Below, piece after piece: positions 22,832 through 35,300 of a DNA stretch of 64,000 nucleotides. The notes under the pieces are model-generated. The model saw only the letters and a program-made list of their open reading frames with translations. It was not told where the DNA came from and ran no database searches. Made by a program: the position numbers and the translations under genes. Each line of letters opens with the position of its first letter. Positions within the stretch are counted from its first letter, which is position 1. The DNA is from Siphonodentalium dalli (lineage: Eukaryota > Mollusca > Scaphopoda > Gadilida > Siphonodentaliidae), in assembly GCA_032622095.1 (NCBI GenBank), contig CP136063.1, positions 142,201,450 through 142,265,449 on the forward strand. The letters run 5' to 3'.

Positions 22832-23410
22832 AGGGCTGCAACGATACACTTGGTCAAGATACGAGTCACGATACATGATCAGCGATACGATACATATCAT
22901 GATACCATAAATTAGTGTTTCCAAATGAATTCCTCCTGAATTATCAGAAACATCATGTTTATAACTGGAGATAGAGTTCATTTTAAACTAAAATGGAGTT
23001 TAATTGTTGGCTAGATGAGTCAAATATACATAGCCCTTTGAATGCCAGGTCCGATTTTTGTATCAACCCATATACCCTGTGCCAATGCATTCTCTTATAT
23101 ATGCGAGTCGACCATAGGTCGCCTCGCATATATAAGAGAATGCAGTGGCCTAACATTTTTGTTTTTTTGTTTTTTTAAATTTTTTTTTACAATTTTAATA
23201 ATTTATTCTTATATTCTTTAACAGACTTATTTTGTAGGTTTAGGGCCGATGAGATCGGCCCCTGGCACTCAAAGGGTTAATATACATGTAAACTTGTGAG
23301 ATAATTATTTGATTTCCTGTGTCGCGATACACATGACATGATTCGATACACATATCGTTTGAAAGGGTATCGTGATACATTGAATTCACGATGAATCGTT
23401 GCAGCCCTAA
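22832..23410. mobile_element. hAT-type MITE with 8-bp target duplication
   Basis: Ends are AGGGCTGCAACGATAC and ATCGTTGCAGCCCTAA, typical hAT termini, flanked by TGAGTCCA on both sides (22824-22831 and 23411-23418). Inner repeats of ACGATACA / TGTATCG support the family. It lies in DIRS-like copy 3 and carries a TTAA MITE at 23031-23280. Confidence 0.88.
23031..23280. mobile_element. TTAA element (CCCTTTGAATGCCA family) nested in the hAT MITE
   Basis: Starts CCCTTTGAATGCCAGGTCCG and ends CCCCTGGCACTCAAAGGG before TTAA (23277-23280). The left TTAA is degraded. It has the same hairpin (23091-23149) as 14325-14794, from which it differs by a shorter middle. Confidence 0.8.
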
Positions 23411-23690
23411 TGAGTCCATTATACATACTAGACATATGCTCATCTTCAGAACGCAACTGATTTCCTCTCATCACGATTCACATTACTCAATGCAATGCAC
23501 ATTCTCATAATCAGGAAGTTATCCGTGATCAGCCTGTTGGGACGACTATTGGATTTAATTACATGATTTTATGACATGGTCTCGGCAGTTGAAGTGAGGT
23601 CTATATCAGCCATCCCACTCGGGCTTAATGGGGGACGCAGCGCGTCAGACTTCTGTGATATCGGCCTTTGGTTCTAATACGTAATTCTTC

Positions 23691-24652
23691 TTATTATACG
23701 CCCTTTTGAAAAAAAGGCCGTATTATAGTATTGGTCCGTCCGTCCGGGCGTCCGGGCGTCCGTTAACCTGTTGTCCGGATGATAACTTTAGTTAGAGTGA
23801 ACCAAAATTAGTAAAATTTGGTATGTGGGTTTATTAGCCGAAAAGTAAGTTCAAGTTCGAATTTGGGTTCCGCCTGCCAATTTTCACCGGAGTTATGCCC
23901 CTTATTTAACGTTTTTTGACTTAGAAAATCCTTGAAATTTGTTGTCCGGATGATAACTTTAGTATAGTTTGTCGGAATGAATCCAAATTTAGTATATTAC
24001 TTTCTTTCACCAAAACACAGGTCAAGTTCGAACTTGGGTTCTGTCCGACCATGTTTGGCAGAGTTATGCCCCTTTTTCGACTCAGAAAATTCAGTTTTTC
24101 TTATGTTTTTTGGTTTCCGGATGATAACTCGATTTTGGAATGTTTATACGCAAAACCCGTTTTTTTGTGGATTACATATATCAAAATACAGCTCAAGTCC
24201 GAATTTCGTTTTAATCCGATAATTTTTGCGAGAGTTATGGCCCCTTTTTTGACGTAATTTGACTTAGAAAATCCCTGAAATTTGTTGTCCGGATGATAAC
24301 TTTAGTTAGAGTGAACCGATTTCAATCAAATTTGGTATGTGGGTTTATTAGGAGAAAAGACAGCTCAAGTTCGAATTTGGGTTCCGTCCGCCAATTTTCA
24401 CCGGAGTTATGCCCCTTATTTGACGTAATTTGACTTAGAAAATCCCTGAAATTTGTTGTCCGGATGATAACTTTACTAGAGCTTATCGGATTCAATGATA
24501 ATTTGGTATATTACTTTCTCCCACCAAAACACAGGTCAAGTTCAAATTTGAGTTCCGTCCGCCAATTTTTACCAGAGTTATGCCCCTTTTTTACCAGTTT
24601 CCGCCGACCCAAGAGAGGGCGTATATTGCACGCCCAGCGTAGCTCTTGTTGG
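23691..24652 (+). repeat. Element with five ~171-bp 'GATAACTTTAG' units
   Basis: After a GTCCGTCCGTCCGGGCGTCC start, the phrase TTGTCCGGATGATAACTTTA recurs near 23771, 23942, 24114, 24286 and 24456. Each unit continues with AAATTTGGTATGTGGGTT, CAAGTTCGAATTTGGGTTC and GGAGTTATGCCCC. The opening ATACGCCCTTTTG and closing AGAGGGCGTATATTG look like weak inverted ends. Shorter relatives are at 27437-27905, 28378-28565, 34667-35300, 37080-37195 and 45600-46027. Confidence 0.82.
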
Positions 24653-25902
24653 CAATGTTGTCGGTACACAATGGTTTTGTTTTTCCGGATAGTGTTTGGT
24701 TCGCATAGTGGACTCATTCAATATACAAAGCAAGGTCCATTGCTGACCTCTGATATCGCCACTGCAGGATAATGTTGCGTCTATGGGGCAACATATTAAT
24801 AACGTTGTGCACACTTCATACAAGACGAAGATCCTTGCCAGATACTTCCCCTCATGCGCGATATTCACTAGCATTGGGTATTGGATGCCAGATCGTACTA
24901 GATTCGCACTTCTGGTGATGGTTATCTCAAGAACAAGGTGCAATCGGAGGGGCACCCCATCCATCCCAGAAGGGGTACCTTGAACCATCGACCCGTCGGG
25001 GGTCAGCCAGAAGAGCAAGAATGGTTGTGGGGCGCACTGCGCCTGGGTCTCTGTATTTCACTAAATCCAACCTGCCATCTGTTTCTGCAGGTTTTGGGCT
25101 GGTGCCACAATCACGGTGCATGTTTCCTGTGATTTCTCAGTTGGGTTTAACTTTGGAGCTGGCCGTTATTTCAACATATTGAATATCGTCAGGTTGGAAA
25201 TGGAAACAGCTCTGTCATCAAAGGGACTCTAGCTTTCCTACAAATTTTATTTTTGTTCCAAATTACATGTATGGTTCCCTATATGTAGGATTATGTCAGT
25301 ATTATATCCAATCGACTTCTTCCGTCTATCTTACAGGGTTGGGGCGATCATCTATTTCGGCGAGAATCTCTTTCCGGTCACTATTACAGATTATCGGTCC
25401 ATGATATCTCAATCCTTATAGACAATGGCATATCTCGTAATAGGACACTGCCCTCCTCAATAATTGACTTTGGGATTGGTTCTATTGTTTTTATCGTGGT
25501 CTCCTTTATAATTTGAGGCCTTTGCCTCTGGTCGTTTCTTCATGTCTCTTACCTTATTGTCTTGGTCTGCACATGAGTTAGCCCGTTAAATGCATTATTG
25601 CGAAATCCCCCTCAATTTTCATTTTCATTAGGAACTAGATATTTCTTCCCTTCCCTTTCCGTCTCCATGTCTTTCGGAAACTATCTACTTTATTGGCAGG
25701 TCCTTCAATCCGAGTCAACACTATTTGTTTAGTTTGGGCCCTCTGGTAGCTGGCCAACATGTATTAGTCTTATGATGTAATTACATAAATTGGCTTATGG
25801 TGATACTGTACATATTTTATGTTATCAGGTCAATCCAGTTCTTTGATTGGGGTGCATAGGAGTGTTTATCTTTCCTCGTGGCCTCCACCTGCCAGAAAAT
25901 TC

Positions 25903-26015
25903 TATATTATACCATATAGTTCAGTGGGCAAGATAACTTAGACGGAGATACAATATTTTTCAAAATAAGTAAAATATATATCTCCTAGAAGTATCTTGCC
26001 CACTGAACTCTGAGC
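25903..26015. repeat. Internal complementary region, DIRS-like copy 3
   Basis: Complement of the left tip (CAGTGGGCAAGATAACTTAGACGGAGAT) is followed at once by complement of the right tip (ACAATATTTTTCAAAATA...CTAGAAGTATCTTGCCC). The predicted junction fixes the element ends at 20551 and about 26292. Confidence 0.8.
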
Positions 26016-26076
26016 TCCCTCCCAGGGTTTCTCACCTGGGAGGGAGCTCACGAGGAATGTCCTAATGGGGGAAAAA

Positions 26077-26292
26077 AGAGGACAATATTGGCCCGGCAAT
26101 TGGTTTTGGTGGATCGGAGATCATGTGGTCGGATATTACAGCAGGTCATGAACCATGATCAAATGTACCATATAATTATCGTACCGTTTTCAATGCAGGG
26201 GTTTGTTAATCCTTCCTAGTTAAATTGGGAAATATACCATATAGTTCAGTGGGCAAGATACTTCTAGGAGATATATATTTTGAAAAATATTG
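26077..26292 (-). repeat. Right inverted terminal repeat, DIRS-like copy 3
   Basis: Reverse complement of the left repeat with a few differences. It carries its own outer tip, CTTCTAGGAGATATATATTTTG. Confidence 0.85.
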
Positions 26293-26949
26293 TTTTTGGT
26301 AATTAATGGAAAAATACTACAGCAAATGTAATTATGTTTATTTAGAGTAAAATAACAGCCCAATTTCTATAGGCCACTACATAATGTCATAATTAGACCA
26401 TGCCCTACTCTTATAAATAATTCTGACTAACATCGAACAAATTCAAACATGCTCTACTACATGATCTAACATGATTCAATTGTGTTTGCATATACCAACC
26501 AAGCTGGTTTATTATTTCATGTGATAAGTTGTAGACTGTACTGACAAAACTTTCAATGCGGAACATGATTAGCTCTGTTTTATCGACCACTATCTTTGAC
26601 AAATTGCATCTGCATGCAAATTCAGTAGTACAGATACAGGTAGGAACCCAATGAGAATTGAAGTAGTTGTTTCAAATCAAATTTGTTGAGAGGGGTATTT
26701 TTTATGGATTTGTTAAGTCAGTATTTATGTTTGAATGATTCAAAAACTTTTCACTTTTGAGATGTGTTACAATACTATCAGATTCAACAACTGATGATCT
26801 GAAACTCAAGCCCTTTGCAGTGGGTAAATTAAACCAAGTCTTCTCGGTCCGATTTCCATATAACAAACGTTACACCCAAAAACCTTGGGCGGGAGTTATC
26901 TTGCTTGTATTCTTCGGATTAGGTCAAATGGATGCTTTGCGAACATGAA
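26293..26949. other. Non-coding spacer between two DIRS-like elements
   Basis: Nothing recognised. Short ORFs here show no family features. Confidence 0.5.
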
Positions 26950-27118
26950 CATCTCCGGCAAAGATATCTTGGACACTGAATGAACTAATGGTTATATATT
27001 TCTTGCTTACAAGATTCTAGAAGAATTTTTTTTAAATCAGTACGAAGTACCTAGAGTACGCGCACGGTCAAACCCGATTAGGTTCAACTTCCGCTAGACC
27101 ATGTGACAGTCCATTCAT

Positions 27119-27126
27119 TATAAAAG
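27119..27126 (+). promoter_or_regulatory. TATA box in the left repeat of DIRS-like copy 2
   Basis: TATAAAAG sits at the position of 7375-7382 in copy 1, within otherwise diverged repeat sequence. Confidence 0.45.
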
Positions 27127-27436
27127 CAATGTCAAGTAGGTCTGCTGTCTTTCAATTTCTTCTACTTCGCAAGATAAGTCGCAGTTTTCATCTGTTCAAC
27201 TTTCTTGAACGTTATCTTTACATTATTGCGAATGACAACTCGCCGTTTCCTAATTTCGTGCAATGACATGTATTTCCTTTTTCGGAATTGCATCTTCACA
27301 ATTGATCACCAATGCTTTATTCTACAAGAGTGTCTCGTTAATGACAGTGCTCTGTGGATGGATAATTGCAATAACAAATAAAACAATTTTGTTTTGTTTA
27401 CGAGAATCACTCAGAACAAATGTCGTTTTTATGTTT

Positions 27437-27905
27437 ACCCATACCATAGTATGGTAAACATAGTGTCGTTGTCCGGATTGACCACTCGTCGTTAGTCCGT
27501 CCGTCCGTCTGTCTGTCTGTAGACACTTTACACATGGTGCGATAACTCAAGCAATTTCTATCCGACCGGAACCAAATTTTGTATATGAGTTTTTTTTAGG
27601 GAGTTATGGCCCTTTTTCAACTTAGAATTCATGCATGCTGCCATAATTAAAAAAAAATTCATCTGACCATAACCAAATTTGGTATGTGAGTTGCTCAGTC
27701 CAAAATACATATCGAGTTCGAATATGGGTTTGATCCGATATTTTTTAATGGAGTTATGGCCCTTTGACATAGAATTCATGCATGTTTCGATAAATCTACA
27801 ATTTTTCAACTGATAGGAACCAAATTTTGTATGTGAGTTTCTCAACTCAAAATACAGGTCGAGTTCGAATATGGGTTTGATCCGATATATTTTAATGGAG
27901 TTATG
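27437..27905 (+). repeat. 'GAGTTATGGCCC' tandem units with ACCATAGTATGGT hairpin
   Basis: Begins with the hairpin TTTACCCATACCATAGTATGGTAAA, then GTCCGTCCGTCCGTCTGTCTGTC. About three units follow with AACCAAATTTTGTATGTGAG and GAGTTATGGCCCTTT. It interrupts DIRS-like copy 2. A second copy of the start (ACCTATACCATAGTATGTTAC) is at 28382. Confidence 0.72.
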
Positions 27906-28377
27906 GTCTTTTGATTATTTTATTTATCGCTAAAATATATTAAAGATACCCAGTTTGCACTGTCCAAATAGAATCTAATAAATCAGGTTTGAAGTTGTCT
28001 TCTCACACAGAGATAGTATCAAGTTACAATGCCATGAATTGTCTCTCTCTTGCATTGAGATAATTAACTACTAGGAGATGTGTTGGCCATATCATATATA
28101 CTTTATACTCTATAAAGTATCTCTGACCATATGCTGAGTTAGCATAGATGGAATGTTTCTACTATATATTTTATATGCATGGTTATTTAAATTCCATCTT
28201 AAAGGCATAATCTGGTTTCATTGTTTAATATTACTATTGGAGATTAATAATGTGATTGTGTTTAGTAGATTTGTTGGACATTAATTTCAATTGATTACAA
28301 ATGTGAATTGAAATATTAAAGGGGCACACCAGGTTTGATATATTTTTCTTGTACTCTGCATGAGATAAAACTTTTTA

Positions 28378-28565
28378 TGTACACCTATACCATAGTATGT
28401 TACACATAGTGTCAATGTCCGTAGACACTTTAGGCATAATGCGATAACTCTAACATTTTCTATTTGATCGGAACCAAATTTTGTATATAGGTTTCTCAGC
28501 CCACAATACAGTTTGAGTTTGAATATGGGTTCGATCCAATTTATTTTAAAGGAGTTATGACCCTT
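28378..28565 (+). repeat. Single diverged unit of the 'ACCATAGTATG' repeat
   Basis: Same order of phrases as 27437-27905: ACCATAGTATG, GCGATAACTC, GGAACCAAATTTTGTATA, GGAGTTATGACCC. Confidence 0.7.
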
Positions 28566-29571
28566 TTTTCGAAAACAAATTTGAAAAAATAATTTTTATT
28601 TTTTTTATTTTTATGTTTTATAATAATAATAATAATAACAAAATTGTCAGTGACTCTTTCATTGGTTTTCATTTAGATATTGATGATTATGATACGTTGA
28701 TAAAAAGGTTCCCAATCTTTTTTTTTAAAATAATTCAAAACAATTTTGTTTAAGTTAAACAAATTTGAAAAACTAACACAATTATAACTCTACCAAGGGT
28801 ACCCCGAATCACCACACCAAATTTGTTTAAATCTGTCCAAAATCTTGTGTTATGTATTGGTAAATCTGTTTGGAGAAACATTAAATCCAATTCACCAATT
28901 CTATCCCATACCTTTGGACTACTTAGCTATTGATAAGGCTATATTATTTTCTGATGTCTCTTATGCCAGTGTGCAAATAATGTGATAAAGAAGGCTATGG
29001 TACGGTATATAATTTAAAATAAAGATTCAACAATAAACATCACATGATATTAACAGTAGACATGGACATCTGTGCTGCAGAGTTATATCTTCAGATGGTC
29101 TGAGGTCATTATAATTATTATTGGTTTAATAGAGAGGTCAGTTTTCAACATACACAATTCCTGTGATTTGTTGATAGCTCTGCTATATAATTGATATTAA
29201 TGGGTCAGCAGTGTGGTGGCTTATCTGTATACTATATTGTTGATAGAATTTGACACATTATTATTGTAAACTTAAATTGAACTCGCTTAACCTAAGTATC
29301 CATGTCCAGGTCACACCTTTCACATTTAACCCAAGGCTGTGGTGGTTTAGCATTACCGATCCTGTAAGAGTGTATTCTCTTATATAAATGCCAGTGACCC
29401 ATAAATTCCAATAATTTGTGTTATGTAAATTTGTCTATAATAGTACATAACAGTATACTCTATAATTCAACACCAAAACTCTCATTTATCCCATCATAGT
29501 AAATTTTTATCGCCAAGGGATGGGTTAACATCTGCCGATCGTGATCGGCCTCTCGTTTTTGCATCACAAAC
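28566..29571. other. Non-coding, AT-rich, AAT microsatellite
   Basis: (AAT)n at about 28619-28638. The rest shows nothing recognisable. TGCCGATCGTGATCGGCCTC at about 29532-29551 recurs at about 38286. Confidence 0.5.
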
Positions 29572-29574
29572 GAT

Positions 29575-31852
29575 CCCTTACATTTTCTAAGTGTACACTT
29601 TCATTGTAAGTGTAGTTCAGGTATACACTTATAGTACACTTGTAGCTTTTGTTTTTTTAATTCAGTACACTTGTACCACACTCACTTTTTCGGAATGTAC
29701 ACTTATTTCGTAAGTGTAGTGTAAGTGTTGTAATAAGTGTACACTTGCTCTACACTTTTGAGACTTTGAAAATCTTTGGGCATGCTGCCCACACTTACAG
29801 CTACACTTATGGTACTTTGAAAAGTTCTGTCTACACTTATTATACACTTATGATACTTATACTTTTAAAATGTTTGGGAACACTGCCCACACTTATAGGT
29901 ACACTTATGGAACTTCGGAAAAATTTATCAACACTTATACCACACTTATCAAACTTTGATATGGATATGTTCAGGAATACTGCTCAGAGCCTCGCACGTT
30001 TTGTTCTATATAATTGCCGTCTTATATTAAATATGAACTTTTTCAATTTTGAAATTATTTCGTTTTTCTGTTTAATATTTATATTCCGATAGTAATAAAT
30101 TTTATGAATCTTTTGTGCTAAAATAAAGATCATATATGAGTATGTATATCTACAATTTATTAACTGCAAAATGTTTGTCATAGAAACAATGAAAATTGGT
30201 CGCTATCACGTATATTTAAATTGGCGTATATGAAAGCTTCAATGATTGTGTTTCCAAACACACCTGCACTGGCTGCAGTCAAAAAATGGCCATTACGAAT
30301 ATAGAAATGTTGTATGATAGTAGTTTGACGACGCAGATCAGAAAGTATAATAAAAATTGTTTCTAAACCCGTAATTTTGACGTGCAATACTCCCAAATAG
30401 AATTATTTTGATCGGGTTTTTTTATGGCAAAACTTCGATAGTTAGCGTAATTTGTGACTTTTTCGACTATTTTGTCGCATAAAATCAATAAAATAATGAT
30501 GAACAGATACAAATTGTTTTTAACATTCTCGGAGAAGTATATGTACCTGCTATCTGTTTTTAGATTAACGTAAAATCTATCAAAAATAACAAAGTTTAAC
30601 TTTACATACGTGTGATAAACTGATTATCGACCCACTGTAAATCTCCCAAAGTAAATGCTTGCGGCTTTCTGCCCACGTGTTCGTGTTTGGGAATTTATAT
30701 CCCATGATGCATCATTCTCGCTGTGCGTAAACATTGTCCTCTGATGTCATCATTTTATTGGGAAATCCCTGTCTGAATCAGGTGGAATCCTAGAACTGAG
30801 CATACGATTGGCTAAAAGCTAACACGTGACTGTGACGGTGACTACATGCGCATGCGCAGACCACATTCCGGTCATTCGGCGGGCAAGATATCAAATTTAA
30901 ATTTCATCGGCATTTTATTTGACAACAGCTTTCATTTACGAAAATGATGGCGAGAAAAGCCAAAACAATTCAACAATTTGGCAAAAAGAAGAAAGGAACT
31001 AAACACACTAGAGAAAGAACAGGTGGTAGGAGGCTGAATTCGGCAAATAATTACGCAAATAGGCGAAGTTTGTTCCCAATTCCACCGGTGATCCAACAAT
31101 GACACGATGACATTGAGAAATTAAATGTCAACAGTTAAGTCACACTGGACGCATACAGATTATAACTGATGGAAACGTGCGCTAAATTCAGATACAACTT
31201 ACATTTATTTACAAGTGATAATTCTCAATCGGAGAGTGATGGCTGTCGTCCAGCTGATTCAGTGATTGATCTCTCGCATGTTTCATTTTTGGCAAGACTC
31301 GCCAAGAGGACTGATCACTGATTCAATTTCAATCATCTTGACGTCTTGTGATACCGGACAAAACTAATTTTGGTGGAGGGGTAGACTGGGCACACAGAGC
31401 ACATTGGAATTTGGATCATTTCGGACACCATGTGACATCAGAAGAAAAAAAAGTGACTCACTGACAGCTAAGTTTTTGGCAAAAAAAACCACTTACTAAC
31501 TATACACTTATATAATACACTTGCATCACAACCACCATTGTACACTTACAATACACTTACAACCCCATTCAGAACTTACACTTATAAAACACTTGCAATT
31601 ATTATACACTTATATTACACTTGCCAACATACACTTATACCACACTTTAGAATCATACACTTATATGACACTTACACCTCATTTACATAGTTGGAACGTA
31701 CACTTACTGTACACTTATGTTACACTTGCACTACACTTATTGCCACTATTGGATATGTACACTTGGTTGTAAGTGCACACTTAGAGGAAAAATTTTCCTA
31801 CACTTATGCAACACTTATTTTACACTTATAACACACTTGGGAAAAGTAAGGG
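29575..31852. mobile_element. TIR element with TACACTTA arrays at both ends
   Basis: The left end CCCTTACATTTTCTAAGTGT and right end ACACTTGGGAAAAGTAAGGG are imperfect inverted copies, flanked by GAT on each side (a possible 3-bp target duplication). Inside each end, phrases such as GTACACTTAT and TACACTTG recur many times, over about 29591-29950 on the left and 31500-31840 on the right. The middle has AT-rich DNA and a GC-richer block with the small lysine-rich ORF at 30944. Superfamily unclear. It lies within DIRS-like copy 2. Confidence 0.7.
30944..31102 (+). other. Small lysine-rich ORF, possible start of a transposase
   Basis: A 52-codon frame starts MMARKAKTIQQFGKKKKGTK and continues H-T-R-E-R-T-G-G-R-R-L-N-S-A-N-N. 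It is preceded by GCGCATGCGCAGACC (30849-30863), an NRF-1-like promoter motif, in a locally GC-richer patch in the middle of the TIR element. The basic N-terminus could be a nuclear signal of a lost transposase. The frame stops early and no catalytic domain follows. No family recognised. Confidence 0.3.
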
Positions 31853-31855
31853 GAT

Positions 31856-33150
31856 GCCTTTTCTTGTTCGAGCTTCATGCTCATTTGAATAATTCGGGTT
31901 CTCGTCGGGATCTCTAACCCTGCACCGGGTGCAATATGGTGTTGACTTCTACACTATGCTCCAATTTGGAGCGTGGTCAATGAAAATTCCTATCAAAACA
32001 AATTGGAAAGAATATTGCACAATATTTCTACCTACTCACGGATGCCAGATAATCTAGCCTATGTGAGGCTTGCCTCGTCTCTCTACATTGAACAGAAGAT
32101 TCAATTCTTTCACAATGAACACTTTGTAAATGTTTTTTCCTCTGATGTGGCACCTTCTCCTGCTTCCTCCATCAACATGGAGTTGATTACTGGACATGCC
32201 TCCTCCTTATTGGTCGCGGCCTCCTCAGCCTCAGCAGAGAGGGGCAGCAATGGTCGTTCAGTTGCAGCTACCGCTGGTCCTGCCTCTGGTACATCCGGGT
32301 TCATTCTATTGCTGCACAAGCTGGCCACTTGCCATAGCTACCACAACATCGGTGGTTCATAAAGCTCGCAAGCCCTGGTGCTATCGACACATTGCCTGCC
32401 TCGCAGTTCAATGTATCACCTGCCGCCGCTTCCATTCCAGGGGATTTCACCACACGGGTTCTGACCTGTCCTCCATTCGTCGGGTCTTTTCTGGCATCCG
32501 TCCCTCCCAGTTTGGGGCGGGCCAGTATCTCTATTATCCCTGTTATCCATGCCCATCCGAGAGTGCCTTCCAAGAGGGTAGTTTCGGATGGGTCAGTCCT
32601 TCGATTTTAGGCTAACAATTGCGCACCATTTTGCATGCATTACCAGCACAATACTAACAGCAAAGAAAAAGAATGAAGCAAAAATGTGGCACCTTCTCCT
32701 GCTTCCTCCAACAACATGGAGTTGGTTAATACTGGACATGCCTCCTCCTTATTGGTCGCGGCCTCCTCAGCCTCAGCAGAGAAGTATGCCTGTTTTCCAC
32801 AATCGAAGGACTGTATGGTGCTAGCCTCCATATCAAGAAGAAACACCAACGCGTGGCACATTTTTCTGCCAACTTGGTACACCCTGCGCTGCAGACTCGG
32901 AGTCGGTTAGTGGTCATGCTTCCTCTATTTGTAGTCGCGGCTTCCACAATGGATCTTCTGCAGCAGCTACCGCTGGTCCTGCCTCAGTCAATCCAGGTTA
33001 ATTTTATCGCAGCACATACCAATTTTTCAGAACCTTTCCTTGCCATGGCTACCCTATTGTTACTTGTCGCAATCATTAAACTGATTTTTTTTGGTACAAT
33101 ATTACCTCCATTATTTGTACATGTACTAGCCTACCAATGAACCGGCTGCA
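31856..33150 (+). pseudogene. Interior of DIRS-like copy 2, homologous to copy 1
   Basis: From GGTTCTCGTCGGGATCTCTAA through TGTGGCACCTTCTCCTGC and the GGACATGCCTCCTCCTTATT blocks, this follows copy 1 from 7745 onward but lacks the hAT element found there. A ~550-bp stretch is partly duplicated (32150-32260 against 32685-32790). Open frames up to 139 codons are shared in style with copy 1 and interrupted. No known domain is seen. Confidence 0.55.
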
Positions 33151-33469
33151 GCCATTGCAGGTACTGCCCTAGTAGGATCCTGTGCTTCTCACAGGTATGA
33201 CAGAGCTGGCTTGTGGTGACTTATGGGGGACGCTTAAGTGCATGCGACCTTGCTCAGGGGTCGGACCCTGGCATGAGATTTCAATAGTGTACCACCCGAT
33301 ATTGCACATCGTTAGAAGCATCAGTACACCACCGTCGGGGTGAGAACTCGTTTCACTGTATTGTCCATGATGACAATCAATTATATAATACAAGCTAACC
33401 ACGGAGGTCCCCATCAGGTCATGTCACCCCAGTTCCACCTTTTCCTTGACAAGACCAGGAGTCCTGAAC

Positions 33470-33545
33470 CAAATTTGGTATGTGAGTTTATGAGCTCCAA
33501 ATACAGGTCAAGTTCGAATATGGGTTTCTCTCCGCCCATTTTGCC
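33470..33545 (+). repeat. Fragment of the 'AACCAAATTTGGTATGTGAG' unit
   Basis: Contains ACCAAATTTGGTATGTGAGTTTATGAGC and CAGGTCAAGTTCGAATATGG, a single truncated unit. Confidence 0.6.
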
Positions 33546-34266
33546 TCTGATTGATTTAGAGAGCCGCCAGCTCTTCCAGACAATAACGTCCCATCTCTGA
33601 CTGCAACTTCCATCTTTTCCATAGAATATAGACTTTCGGTTCTATCTAGCAATGACATAATAATGTGGTCATTAATATAAAGGACCATTATAGAAAGCTA
33701 TACATAGGGAGTCACTTGGTGTAAATTTTGTAATTGCAATTAAGTGTTCTTTGAACCAGCTGCATTATAGACGTGTCAATGGATCTGAATACCCATGTCA
33801 ATGCATATGGCCGCCGCTCATCATGTGTCAGGTTTATTACTTATAATGTAGTCATAATGATAGAAATCTGTCAAGCAGACAGCATATACTACTTTATCTA
33901 AGGCAGAGAATCAAGCTATTTGCAGAGAACCGAGCGCTCGGTAGAGAATCAGAGTCCTCAGCAGAGAATCGGAAAATAGAAAGTCAATTTCTGTGCATTT
34001 CGGGATTAGTTTGTTACTTTTTAGTCGAGTTAAAAACTCGACTTTATATGGTTTGATGAGGGACGGTTGGCAGGCAGGCGGACCTAAAGAATGCCTTATA
34101 ACTTTGACATTTGTGAATGGATTCAAAAAAAATTTGGTATGTGAGTTTCTCCCAATGACTATTTATAGTCCAGTCGCTTAGGGCCAAAATTTGTTGAAAT
34201 CGTGACAGACCGGATTAAAGCGTAAAAATTTGCTCATTTGTAGAGTAGGGAGTGGGAAACAATATT

Positions 34267-34497
34267 AGATGGGGGTGCCCGGGCTAGATGTCTCGAGTCG
34301 GAAGAAAACATGGTTTCCATGGCAACGGTCTGAAATAATTGGTAAACATAGGAAAAGGGGCACTGTTTGGAACTCACAGATATTTTTGCTGAAGTAGTGA
34401 GATGTGTACTCATAGTAAGATTAATAGTCCACAACATGACATGATCAATTTGACCATATTTACTACTTATCCATGACAGGTAGCCCGGGCACCCCCC
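34267..34497. mobile_element. Short TIR element (GGGGTGCCCGGGCTA)
   Basis: GGGGGTGCCCGGGCTAGATG at the left faces TAGCCCGGGCACCCCCC at the right. It contains GTTTCCATGGCAAC at 34313-34326. Partial relatives share that block near 60975-61080 and 61570-61660. Confidence 0.75.
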
Positions 34498-34666
34498 ACC
34501 AAAAATATTTCACTTGGACAAGTAATATATGTACCAAGTTTCATGCTTTAATCCGGTCAGTCACGATTTTTCGGTTAACTGACCAGGCTATTACTGCCTG
34601 TAGAAAATGGGTCACGTCCAAACTTTTTGACAAGAGTTATCCATCTTTGATGAATTTTATCACCTG

Positions 34667-35300
34667 TTAGCGCGATAACTCAATCAATTATTAACTGCTT
34701 ACAACCATATTTGATATATGAGTCTCTTAAAACAATATCTCGGACGAGTTCGAAACCAGGTTTGTCCAATTTTTTCCCCCGGAGTTATGGGCCTTAGTTT
34801 GTCTATTTTTAGCATTTTTTCATCGTTAGGGCGATAACTGAATCAAATATTAACTGATTCAAACCATATTTGATATATGAGTCTATTGCAACAATATCTC
34901 GGACGAGTTCGAAAACCAGGTTTGTCCAATTTTTTTCCCCAGAGTTATGTGCCTTTTAGTTTGTCTATTTTTAGCATTTTTTTCACCGTTAGTGCGATAA
35001 CTCAATCAAATATTAACTGATTCAAACCATATTTGATATATGAGTCTCTTGCAACAATATCTCGGACAAGTTCGAAACCAGGTTTGTCCAAATTTTTTCC
35101 CCGGAGTTATGGACCTTAGTTTGTCTATTTTTAGCATGTTTTTCACTGTTAGTGCGATAACTCAATTAAATATTAACTGATTCAAACCATATTTGATATA
35201 TGAGTCTCTTGCAACAATATCTCGGATAATTCTATTGCAATAATATCTCAGACGAGTTCGAAAACCAGGTTTGTCTGACTTTTGGGCCTTGTGTGGGCCT
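34667..35300 (+). repeat. ~160-bp tandem repeat, four copies
   Basis: GTTAG(C/G/T)GCGATAACT(C/G)AATC recurs at about 34667, 34828, 34988 and 35148. Units contain CAACAATATCTCGGACGAGTTCG and CCAGGTTTGTCCAA. The last is partly duplicated and truncated. Confidence 0.88.

Larger units (their letters stand above)
20551..26292 (+). mobile_element. DIRS-like retroelement, copy 3 (degenerate, nested insertions)
   Basis: Left repeat 20551-about 20758 and right repeat about 26077-26292 are inverted copies (TATCTTGCCCACTGAACTAT; CCAAAACCAATTACCGG). An internal complementary region at about 25903-26015 joins the complements of both tips, as in copy 1 but with an unrelated box, so this is a second subfamily. 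The interior keeps short open frames with an acidic S-L-H-S-R-D-E-E motif, but no polymerase or recombinase domain that I recognise. Two later insertions lie inside (22832-23410 and 23691-24652). Confidence 0.78.
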
